From a virus, in the IMG/VR virus record IMGVR_UViG_3300035179_000071, positions 1 through 21,955 of that record: a DNA stretch of 21,955 nt; one strand, written 5' to 3'. The number at the start of each line of letters is the position of its first letter. The stretch's first letter is position 1. Of this stretch, positions 15,458 through 21,955 are shown piece after piece. Position numbers and translations under genes: made by a program. The notes below the pieces were generated by a model. That model saw only the letters and a program-made list of their open reading frames with translations, ran no database searches and had not been told where the DNA came from.

Positions 15458-15965
15458 TGTAGCTCTCCTTCTTTACGATTAGATACATATAAGTCGGGTC
15501 CTTAATTCCTTCCCGGTAAATTACTTCACTATCCAGAATAATACCGTATTTTTTCATAAGATTAGTAATTCCCATCACTGTAAACCTCACACGGTCGTTA
15601 TCGTAAACAGGAAAGCCGGTCAAGATCGTGCCTATTAAAACTATACTTCCTGAATTCAGGTAAAATAAATTGTCAAATAACCTAAAAGGATTTTCACACT
15701 GTTCAACAACTCCATTGCAAATTATGGCTCCAGGCATATCTATCAATATCATGGCATTAGCATCTTCTATGTTATGAACTAAATCCGGTTTCTTATCCGG
15801 GTCTTTATCAATAGTCAAGTATTTATATCCTTTAAATGTTTCAGCATAATCGTACTTCGCCGACTTACCAATATCATAGACGAGGCATCCTGGAGTCAAA
15901 TAAGCCTTAAACTTCTCCAGCCATTCATGATATTTCTGTCTTTCTAAGCTATCAGGTCTGTCCAT
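15435..15965 (-). CDS. Class I SAM-dependent methyltransferase-like protein
   Basis: The ATG at 15965 gives 176 residues; AGAGGA upstream supports this start over an earlier one at 16019. The pattern is class I methyltransferase: CLVYDIGKSAKYDY (28-40, motif I, SAM binding), YLTIDKDPDKKPDLVHNIED (acidic loop with Asp53), then AIICNGVVEQCENPFRLFDNLFYLNSGSIVL (motif IV and the strand that follows). The overlap of 14 bases with the radical SAM gene and 23 bases with the connector gene places it in the head operon. The methyl acceptor is unknown; a sugar or protein is plausible given its neighbours. Confidence 0.75.
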   Translation of the reverse strand: MDRPDSLERQKYHEWLEKFKAYLTPGCLVYDIGKSAKYDYAETFKGYKYLTIDKDPDKKPDLVHNIEDANAMILIDMPGAIICNGVVEQCENPFRLFDNLFYLNSGSIVLIGTILTGFPVYDNDRVRFTVMGITNLMKKYGIILDSEVIYREGIKDPTYMYLIVKKESYNVINLEY

Positions 15966-16764
15966 TAACGCATCCTCTGCATAAAGGCAATTCTGAATAA
16001 CGATTACACCAAAGCGCATCCGCTAAAGCATCTTTCTTCTTCATTACTGCTTCGCTAAATATCCCATCCTTTAAAGCATTCCCGTAAATCTGCCATTTAG
16101 TATCGTCTCCGCAACACCCAATTAAATCTCCGTCCCAGTGCATCATAGGGAATGCAGCAAAGTATTCACCACAATCAATCTGTTTTTTATTTGATAATCC
16201 ATCTTTGACCTGCCCATAAAAATCATGGAGATATTTTTGGCAATAAAGAAAATTATCGCTTCCTAACACCCGGATGAAATCCTCTATAGTCTCATCCTCT
16301 GTAGCTTCATAAATCATGTGCTGAATGTGGACGCTAAATTTATGTTTTGAACCTATGAGTATTTGAGCATTATGGATTACCTGCTCGAAATTTGACCCGG
16401 TATTGATTTTCTCCATTAGTTCCTTGACTGAAGAATTGAGGGAAATCGATATAAAATCCAAACACTTAAATTTGCACAATTCCTTAATTATATCTTCAGT
16501 TAGAAGCAATCCATTAGTAGAAAAGTCTACTTTTTTGAATCCTTTATTTTCAAGGTATGTCAAATTCTCAAAGAAATCCGGATTCAAGAACACATCCCCG
16601 AATCCGTGCAGGGCCACACGTTCATTCTTAAATTTCAATAACTGATCAATCACACACCTAAAATTGGCAGCCATCATATATCCTTTCGGCCTCTGGTTAA
16701 GCCGATTGGGACAGGATACGCACTTCAAACCGCAATAATTAGTCTGTTCTATAAGGACTAGCAT
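15952..16764 (-). CDS. Radical SAM / SPASM-like enzyme
   Basis: The 270-residue protein starts almost at the catalytic cluster: CGLKCVSC (Cys11, Cys15, Cys18), the C-x3-C-x2-C binding motif for the 4Fe-4S cluster, followed by ALHGFGDVFLNPDF, the G-G-E-P-like segment, and STNGLLLT. The C-terminal part has further cysteines at 198, 217, 218, 253, 262 and 265 in the order seen in SPASM domains (DCGEYFA ... MHWDGDLIGCC ... LCRGC). This suggests one or more auxiliary Fe-S clusters. The reaction is not known: SPASM proteins include peptide maturases, sugar-modifying enzymes and others. It lies between GT4 and a methyltransferase and overlaps both. Confidence 0.85.
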   Translation of the reverse strand: MLVLIEQTNYCGLKCVSCPNRLNQRPKGYMMAANFRCVIDQLLKFKNERVALHGFGDVFLNPDFFENLTYLENKGFKKVDFSTNGLLLTEDIIKELCKFKCLDFISISLNSSVKELMEKINTGSNFEQVIHNAQILIGSKHKFSVHIQHMIYEATEDETIEDFIRVLGSDNFLYCQKYLHDFYGQVKDGLSNKKQIDCGEYFAAFPMMHWDGDLIGCCGDDTKWQIYGNALKDGIFSEAVMKKKDALADALWCNRYSELPLCRGCVNGQT

Positions 16765-17596
16765 TTCTTATTGCCTCGTACATCCGCTTATACTCTGGCA
16801 TGATCTGTTCCCAGAGGAATTTCTGTTCAATCAATCGGCGCCCCAGATATTTCTGGAGTTTAAATTCTATATCCTCGACCGTAGGCTCGATGAATTCGAC
16901 CCATCCCTCGAATTCTTTCCACCCCCCCGCGCGAGTCATCAGTACCGGAATATTGCATGATAAGGCTTCAATGATAGTATTATTGAACCCTTCCGTAGTC
17001 GAAGGATGTATATAAACATCCAAATCCAGGTAAAAATCCTGCATCTTCTCATGCTCGGTCTCTCCGGTATTCAGCAGCGAGAGATATCCTGTAAGTTTCA
17101 ATTCTAAATCCAGATGCTTGCATACTGTTTCTAAAAGTTCGACATTTTTTGTCCCTATATATTTGGCTCCTGCGAATCCGATCACCGGCTTTTTATATTT
17201 AAAGAATTTGTCTTTATCAATGCCATTCTTTACGTAGGGTATCCTGTATTTTTCAGCGATCATAGGAGTTAAAGAATTTATATAAGGACATTCTTTGAAT
17301 ATCTTATCTAATTGCTCCGGATTGCCGAGATGCCCATATAGTAAAGACCTTTCATTGACTATGGTTATCGCTACTTTATTTTTATGCGACATGATATAGT
17401 CATAGAACATCGGCGTTAATCCAGCGGTAATCAAAAAATGCACGATGTCAAATTCTCTCTCATTAACCAAACAATCTTTGTTGCCGAATGCCGGTTGAAT
17501 ATCATATTCATACTCGGGGAGAAATTTCTTTAAAGCAAGGGCCTTATTATGTATCGCCCAATTATTCAGATTATCAGGAAGAAGTAGAATTTTCAT
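16739..17596 (-). CDS. Glycosyltransferase, GT4 family (GT-B fold)
   Basis: The 285-residue protein is a GT-B glycosyltransferase. The N-terminal Rossmann half is poorly conserved; the C-terminal half has PVIGFAGAKYIGTKNVELL and the diagnostic YIHPSTTEGFNNTIIEALSCNIPVLMTRAGG with an E-x7-E motif (Glu202 and Glu210). Such enzymes transfer a sugar from a nucleotide sugar with retention of configuration. The length is shorter than typical GT4 proteins, mainly in the N-terminal half. It has no membrane segment. It overlaps the deacetylase-like gene as ATGA at its start and the radical SAM gene by 26 bases at its end. Confidence 0.85.
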   Translation of the reverse strand: MKILLLPDNLNNWAIHNKALALKKFLPEYEYDIQPAFGNKDCLVNEREFDIVHFLITAGLTPMFYDYIMSHKNKVAITIVNERSLLYGHLGNPEQLDKIFKECPYINSLTPMIAEKYRIPYVKNGIDKDKFFKYKKPVIGFAGAKYIGTKNVELLETVCKHLDLELKLTGYLSLLNTGETEHEKMQDFYLDLDVYIHPSTTEGFNNTIIEALSCNIPVLMTRAGGWKEFEGWVEFIEPTVEDIEFKLQKYLGRRLIEQKFLWEQIMPEYKRMYEAIRNASPYRTD

Positions 17597-18078
17597 TGCC
17601 TCAACGCCTCTTCTAATGCCTTCATGCGATCTTGGTCATACATACACCAATAATGAAAATTATAGACAAGCCCACCGATCCTGTTGTCAACCTCAAGCCC
17701 GAACTCATCACATATCTTGATTAAGGTTGCGTTTACTCTATTCCAGGGAGGAAGGAATTTTTTGATATGGATATATTCTTTTTTATGGTCCTTTAACTCT
17801 TTCTCCCAGTAATTCAGGCACAGATTCAGATCCTTGCGTATATCCTCTTCGTTCATCACCGAATAGTCTTTATGGTCCCAACCATGCAGACAGATTTCCA
17901 GGTTAGGCGCGGTCATCATCCAGTACCAAATCTCTTTATTCTCCCAAATATCTTTCATCAGAACCGCTATGGTATGCGTCTTGTTATACTTAATGAAAAG
18001 CTCATGTACGTGCCTGAGCAAATCACAATTAGAGGTTACGGATATATCATCGTCCCTGAATATCTTAATATCCGACAT
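17593..18078 (-). CDS. NodB-like polysaccharide deacetylase-like protein
   Basis: The 161-residue protein resembles a small NodB/CE4-like hydrolase: IFRDDDIS (Asp9-Asp10-Asp11; catalytic motif 1), EICLHGWDHKDYS with His65 and His69 in an H-x3-H arrangement (motif 2), and KFLPPWNRV (the R-P-P-like motif 3). This protein class usually removes acetyl groups from amino sugars using a metal ion. The Asp, two His and PP segment are visible. It is shorter than typical CE4 domains and lacks a signal peptide or membrane anchor, so it would act in the cytoplasm, for example on nucleotide-linked or protein-linked sugars. It overlaps both neighbours, by 1 and 4 bases. Confidence 0.72.
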   Translation of the reverse strand: MSDIKIFRDDDISVTSNCDLLRHVHELFIKYNKTHTIAVLMKDIWENKEIWYWMMTAPNLEICLHGWDHKDYSVMNEEDIRKDLNLCLNYWEKELKDHKKEYIHIKKFLPPWNRVNATLIKICDEFGLEVDNRIGGLVYNFHYWCMYDQDRMKALEEALRQ

Positions 18079-18983
18079 TAAATCATCCTCCTAATCTGCT
18101 CGTCGATAATCCTCACCACTTCGCTGTAATCGGTTAGCTTCCGAATATTGCTCTTAAGCCCTTCCTCGTCCGGAGGAGTGCGCAAGATATTAAGCAGCGA
18201 CTGCTTATCGCTAAACTTAGGCATATATAAATCCGCATACTGGGTATGAATAAAAGTATCGGGAACGACTACACGAATGCCGCGCGCTATCATATCCAGA
18301 ATCCCATACCCATAACTTTCATAATGCGTAACGATGAACGTCTCAAGTGTGTCAGTTGCCTTCAAATATTCTAGAAAAGATAATTGCTTCAATTGCTTTA
18401 AATACGGACTAATTCTTGCCTGTCGTTCTCCTACCTCAACGCTCGGCTCATCCTGAACCTGCCGGTAAATCATGAACTCATCCTTCATTTCTTCCAGCCA
18501 TTCCTCAATCTTATAAGTCCAGTCCCAGTTATTATCCGCCTGCCAGTGGTCAACCATTATCGACTTAGTAATCTTAGGGATATTCTGGTACAACTTTTTA
18601 TATATCGGCAGAGGTATAAGCGTTATTCTTTCTCCAGAAGATTTAACCCCGAAACTAAAACTCCAATCCGCTCCTGAAATTAAAGGGAACTCGCAGATAG
18701 TAAACAGCTTCTTGCAGCTGGTAACTTGGCGGACTTTATCTTTTTTGAGTTCTTCCCAACTCTCGGTCAGACCCAAGAATAATACCGCGTCGGCTTTAGG
18801 CAGGTCATTCCAGATTATCTCGTTAGGATAATGAACCTGATGAAAGATTATATTGATACCTAATGCCTTAAAACTTTCATACAACGCAATGGTGATCTGA
18901 TGCCAGCATTCGGTAGAGTGAGCGATATCTAAATCACCTTTATCGGTTTGCCGGCCTAAGAGTAATAAAATGTAAGGTTTCAT
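18078..18983 (-). CDS. GT-B-like glycosyltransferase
   Basis: The 301-residue protein reads as a divergent GT-B glycosyltransferase. It opens with PYILLLLGR, a first strand, and has the acceptor-domain segments ADAVLFLGLTES and KLFTICEFPL. The C-terminal half has TFIVTHYESYGYGILDMIARGIRVVVPD (from about residue 215), like the E-x-x-G-x-x-x-x-E-A-x-A-x-G-x-P-V-V segment of GT4-type proteins, with Glu222. It lacks membrane segments. ATGA links it to the methyltransferase before it, and it shares one base with the deacetylase after it. The exact family is uncertain because the motif is weak. Confidence 0.65.
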   Translation of the reverse strand: MKPYILLLLGRQTDKGDLDIAHSTECWHQITIALYESFKALGINIIFHQVHYPNEIIWNDLPKADAVLFLGLTESWEELKKDKVRQVTSCKKLFTICEFPLISGADWSFSFGVKSSGERITLIPLPIYKKLYQNIPKITKSIMVDHWQADNNWDWTYKIEEWLEEMKDEFMIYRQVQDEPSVEVGERQARISPYLKQLKQLSFLEYLKATDTLETFIVTHYESYGYGILDMIARGIRVVVPDTFIHTQYADLYMPKFSDKQSLLNILRTPPDEEGLKSNIRKLTDYSEVVRIIDEQIRRMI

Positions 18984-19558
18984 TGTTTTATAAATGCTAT
19001 CTTGTCCTCAGACATTCCAAAAATATAAGGCTTCTCTTTATCCATAAATTCTTTTATTGCCTTGGCTGCGAATATCTTAGTATTTTTAGGAAAGTCATCG
19101 CAAAGTAATATGCCGCCTAATGCTAATTTCTTATTCCAGAGCCAATCTAAAGAATCTACTGTTGGTTGATGATGGTCTACATCCAAATACACAAAAGCAA
19201 TCTTCTCGTTTTCTGGAAATCTTTTGAACGTTTCAGGAACGAATCCGTCAATGATAAAATAATCTTTATTCAATTCTAAGCCTGAAAGAAGATTGATAAT
19301 GTGCTGGAATCCCCCTGTATCAAATTTACCTTTTGGATATTGCGGTTTATTCGGCCTTGGGTCAATATCAAATTCAGAAGGTTCACCCATACCCGCGAAC
19401 GAATCGAAAGCATAAGATTTCTTACCCTGTAATTTTGCTTCCCTGGCGATAAATTGGAATGTATCTCCTTTATAAACGCCTATTTCGACAAATACACCCG
19501 CAGTATGCAAGACTTTGTCAAAACAGAGTTCTAATAATTCGGGATTAGTATTAATCAT
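18980..19558 (-). CDS. TylF/macrocin O-methyltransferase-like protein
   Basis: The ATG at 19558 gives 192 residues. It shows FVEIGVYKGDTF (SAM motif), SYAFDSFAGMGEP, and FVYLDVDHHQPTVDSLDWLW with Asp126 and Asp128, followed by LGGILLCDDF with Asp154-Asp155. This is the arrangement of TylF-type sugar O-methyltransferases, in which the Asp residues bind a metal. In macrolide pathways they methylate sugar hydroxyls; here the acceptor is unknown but a sugar is most likely. It overlaps the preceding fusion gene by 8 bases, and its stop overlaps the next start (ATGA). A longer reading from TTG 19591 exists but is less likely. Confidence 0.82.
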   Translation of the reverse strand: MINTNPELLELCFDKVLHTAGVFVEIGVYKGDTFQFIAREAKLQGKKSYAFDSFAGMGEPSEFDIDPRPNKPQYPKGKFDTGGFQHIINLLSGLELNKDYFIIDGFVPETFKRFPENEKIAFVYLDVDHHQPTVDSLDWLWNKKLALGGILLCDDFPKNTKIFAAKAIKEFMDKEKPYIFGMSEDKIAFIKQ

Positions 19559-20882
19559 GTCTCGTCTTTCTGCTGAACACATAATGCTCAATCATTGGCT
19601 CGCCATATTTTGCCATTGTGTCAAATATCTGGGTATAGTTTGGAGGCAACTCCAACAGTTTACCATCCCAATTCTTTATGGTCTCCTGGAGTACCCATTG
19701 CGACAAGTGCATGTTGGGATGCTTGGCGTTGTCCGCTATCCATCTATCAACTAACTCCAGAGCCTTAGGCGTATAATTGAAGAACATCGTCCCGCCCAAA
19801 AGTTCTTTCTTATATGGATAGCCCCCGCCATATACCTCGTCGGTATTTAAATAATGCACAGCAAAATCAGCGTCGAGATTATCAAACAATTCTGGATAGT
19901 GAATAATAAGGGCGTCGCTGTCTAACCACACGATAGGCCTCTTGTGCTTCAATAACATCTCCTTGACGAAATCTGCACGACTGTAGATAGTCTTGAGCCA
20001 GCTGCCTTTCTTCTGGATATGAACGATATCTGTCTCTAAACCAAACTTAATAGCTGAGCGTTCCATCGTCTTGGCGGCTTCTGCGTATTCATCTGTGTAG
20101 AATGAAACGATAACAGGCCGCTTTAATTTCGGGATATCTTTAAACTTACCGAACTCAAAATATTTAAGATTGCTCTTAGGATTAAGATTAATAACCTTGG
20201 TATGATTTCCTAACTGGAGTGATGCCGCGTGGAAATCATCCTGGAAGACTTTATATAATTCTTCACTCTGACCCATGTTCTCTGGGTAACCGGAATGGAA
20301 ATTAGCGAGTTTGCCATCTATTCCGTATAAGTCAAAACCCAAAAGGTAAATAGGATTCGCTCCCAGGCAGGCCGCCATCATAATGGCATTAACCCCAGAA
20401 TTACCGTAGATAGGAATGCCCCGATAATATTCCTGGAATGTAAAATCAGTAGGGGCTAATGGATTGATTGTGTAGATGTCTTCTGGGAATGGAAATGCCT
20501 GAACATTAAGCCAGACTTTATAACCCTTATAAGAACGGAATTTCTCTGTCGCCTCGGGGCCTAAATCTTTGCTGCTCTCGTACCATCCCCATACGCGCGC
20601 GTCCGTGCATACGTTCATCGCAGAGAATGGGCACGATTCAAAACCGCGATTAACCGTGATGACCAGTTCGCCCTTTAGTTTACTGAAATCAAAACCTTTA
20701 AGTGAGGGCCCACCACCGATAATAAAGCACCGCTTGCCTTTCCATATATCTTTCGGAAAGATGTCTTGGATGCGTTTATTATTCCTCAGATTACCCTGGC
20801 TATCTGTAATCTCGGCGAATGCCTCAACGGTTCTCTGTTCTGCGCTCTTGACGTCGCACATCCGCACTACTTTGCTAACCAT
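19551..20882 (-). CDS. DUF115/MptE-like and GT-A glycosyltransferase fusion
   Basis: The start at ATG 20882 has AGGAG with a 7-base spacer; the reading from 20933 has none. It gives 443 residues. Residues about 48-190 resemble a DUF115/MptE-like domain: CFIIGGGPSLKGFDFSKLKG, VITVNRGFES, VCTDARVWGWYES and NSGVNAIMMAACLGANPIYLLGFDL. From about 255 the protein changes to a GT-A-like domain: RPVIVSFYTDEYAEAAKTMERS, IVWLDSDALI with the DxD motif (Asp321-Ser-Asp323), ELLGGTMFFNY and SQWVLQETI. So one polypeptide seems to carry two enzyme-like domains. Both families include proteins that handle nucleotide sugars or related substrates; the overall reaction is not known. It is the first gene after the capsid and its hairpin. 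Confidence 0.8.
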   Translation of the reverse strand: MVSKVVRMCDVKSAEQRTVEAFAEITDSQGNLRNNKRIQDIFPKDIWKGKRCFIIGGGPSLKGFDFSKLKGELVITVNRGFESCPFSAMNVCTDARVWGWYESSKDLGPEATEKFRSYKGYKVWLNVQAFPFPEDIYTINPLAPTDFTFQEYYRGIPIYGNSGVNAIMMAACLGANPIYLLGFDLYGIDGKLANFHSGYPENMGQSEELYKVFQDDFHAASLQLGNHTKVINLNPKSNLKYFEFGKFKDIPKLKRPVIVSFYTDEYAEAAKTMERSAIKFGLETDIVHIQKKGSWLKTIYSRADFVKEMLLKHKRPIVWLDSDALIIHYPELFDNLDADFAVHYLNTDEVYGGGYPYKKELLGGTMFFNYTPKALELVDRWIADNAKHPNMHLSQWVLQETIKNWDGKLLELPPNYTQIFDTMAKYGEPMIEHYVFSRKTRHD

Positions 20883-20907
20883 AAAGCATCTCCTCTTAAG
20901 AGTAGGC

Positions 20908-20927
20908 CGGGAGTTTTTACACTCCCG
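20908..20927 (-). other. Hairpin between capsid gene and the sugar block
   Basis: The 65-base gap between the capsid stop (20948) and the next start (20882) holds an exact 7-bp inverted repeat, CGGGAGT at 20908-20914 and ACTCCCG at 20921-20927, with a 6-base loop. Two further pairs form after one mismatch. No T-run follows on the minus strand, so it is not a standard intrinsic terminator; it may be a processing, stability or attenuation element. An adjacent palindrome CTCTTAAGAG lies at 20893-20902, just before the AGGAG site. Confidence 0.65.
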
Positions 20928-20947
20928 ACCCACAGATTACTTACTGG

Positions 20948-21955
20948 TTAAGAAAGTACGCAGCGTGCGATTTGGTCTGTATCTCCAACTGCGCCACCAT
21001 AGCGCATCCAGCCGACCATCGTATCCGCGTAGGATTCGATATTGAACTGGTCGAAGAGGGTCAGATCCATTCTGTTGCCACCTTTACACTTTGCCTTCGG
21101 GAAGCAAACATAGTAGTAAGAATTGCTGGCAAGCATAAGGGTGTAAATCGGCCGGACGTTGAAATTCAAACGCTCTCCGGAGCCAACCACCGGCTGCTGA
21201 ATCATCTTCAAGGCTCTTTCGATTCTTGATTTGATAGCAACTGGAGCAACGATCACGAATTGGCTATTCGCGTTAGCACCCACGCCTTTATCCTTAAGAT
21301 CAGTAAGGATGGCCAGAATAGCGGCGTTGATGGTGTTGACATCGCGAATCGAATCGTAATTCTCATTCGATGAAGCAACGGATGCCGGTGTTACTGCGGC
21401 CCACGTACTCTGGATATTGCCGGAAGCAGCGCCTGCGGCCTCAAGCAATGCGTAAAACGCAGCGGCCTTCGATGAATATGCTTTGTTGCGGAACGCTATG
21501 GCATTGTCTTCGAGCGTCCAATACTGACGGTCATCAATCAACTTCCTGTCCCAATTCAAACCGCCACCGTACATATCAAACGTAACTTCGGTCAATGCGC
21601 CGGACATCTTGAATATCTTCGCCTTCTCTCCAGTGAGAACTTTAGCGAATGTCAAACCGCTTTCTACATCGAGAATCTTGAAGCCTGCTTCGTTAGTGCC
21701 GGTAAAATCCCTGATGTCGAAAATTTGCTCATACCCTAAATCATAGTCCGGTACGGCGTGGAACTTTTCGAGTATCTGCAGGATCTCTGCGGGAAAATCA
21801 CCTTTTGTAGCAAACGCTTGAAACGCCTTGCGGATCGGGCTATCAATCGCTGCAGGCTGTCTCATGAAGTGCTGTAAAGCACCCACAACCTTTGCCCTTA
21901 GAGCGGGATCAGTAAAACTGACCTTCGTCCAGTCGGCTATAATTCTGCCTTTCAT
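20948..21955 (-). CDS. Major capsid protein (HK97-fold, Mu gpT-like)
   Basis: The frame is open from 21955 to a TAA at 20948-20950. The ATG at 21953-21955 is at the window edge, so the true start may lie beyond it; no ribosome site is visible. The 335 residues have the size and layout of HK97-type capsid proteins of the Mu gpT kind: a charged N-terminal section, then DYDLGYEQIFDIRDFTGTNEAGF, MYGGGLNWDRKLIDDRQYWTLEDN, a long Ala-rich helix (residues about 155-185) and a C-terminal beta region (DLTLFDQFNIESYADTMVGWMRYGG). It precedes the head-tail connector and tail genes in the operon. Similarity to gpT is read from pattern only. Confidence 0.82.
   Translation of the reverse strand: MKGRIIADWTKVSFTDPALRAKVVGALQHFMRQPAAIDSPIRKAFQAFATKGDFPAEILQILEKFHAVPDYDLGYEQIFDIRDFTGTNEAGFKILDVESGLTFAKVLTGEKAKIFKMSGALTEVTFDMYGGGLNWDRKLIDDRQYWTLEDNAIAFRNKAYSSKAAAFYALLEAAGAASGNIQSTWAAVTPASVASSNENYDSIRDVNTINAAILAILTDLKDKGVGANANSQFVIVAPVAIKSRIERALKMIQQPVVGSGERLNFNVRPIYTLMLASNSYYYVCFPKAKCKGGNRMDLTLFDQFNIESYADTMVGWMRYGGAVGDTDQIARCVLS

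Noticed and set aside
20908-20927. Rho-independent terminator after the capsid gene
   Set aside because: The hairpin is real but no T-run follows on the minus strand, so it is listed as a hairpin only.

Overview
The window is a structural-gene block of a tailed phage or prophage. Every supported gene is on the minus strand, so the operon reads from position 21955 down to 1. Genes overlap or nearly touch: ATGA overlaps are frequent and the longest gap is 65 bases. Most genes have clear AGGAGG-type ribosome binding sites, so a bacterial host is expected. The host cannot be named from the sequence. The tail follows the lambda order (tube, G/GT, tape measure, M, L, K, I-J), so a siphovirus-like virion is likely. 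The head genes look HK97/Mu-like. Terminase, portal and protease are not seen and would lie beyond 21955.

In reading order: (1) 21955-20948, major capsid protein, followed by a hairpin. (2) 20882-15435, seven tightly coupled non-structural genes: a DUF115-GT-A fusion, a TylF-type methyltransferase, a GT-B-like glycosyltransferase, a NodB-like deacetylase, a GT4 glycosyltransferase, a radical SAM/SPASM enzyme and a class I methyltransferase. (3) 15457-14723, a head-tail connector-like gene and two tiny ORFs. (4) 14726-13815, a UDP-sugar 4-epimerase-like gene. (5) 13833-11363, a gpF/SPP1-gp7-like head morphogenesis protein, head closure, an HExxH putative metallopeptidase, a gp10-like tail completion protein and a tail terminator. 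(6) 11344-3137, tail tube, chaperones made by a programmed -1 frameshift at A_AAA_AAC, tape measure, M, L (four-cysteine Fe-S motif), K (NlpC/P60) and a J protein carrying the gpI domain at its N terminus. (7) 3135-820, a zinc-ribbon protein and a tail fibre with a glycine-rich tip. (8) 781-1, an XhlA-like membrane protein, a small CAP/SCP-like protein and a truncated membrane protein, probably the start of a lysis region.

The most unusual part is the sugar and methyl block set between the capsid and connector genes, with its epimerase separated from it but still in the head operon. None of the eight proteins shows an obvious signal peptide or membrane segment. This fits a cytoplasmic glycan-modification route expressed together with the capsid. 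The target (virion protein, host surface polymer or phage DNA) cannot be decided from sequence alone. No RNA genes, CRISPR arrays, insertion sequences, att sites or credible plus-strand genes were seen, and no intergenic stretch exceeds 65 bases.
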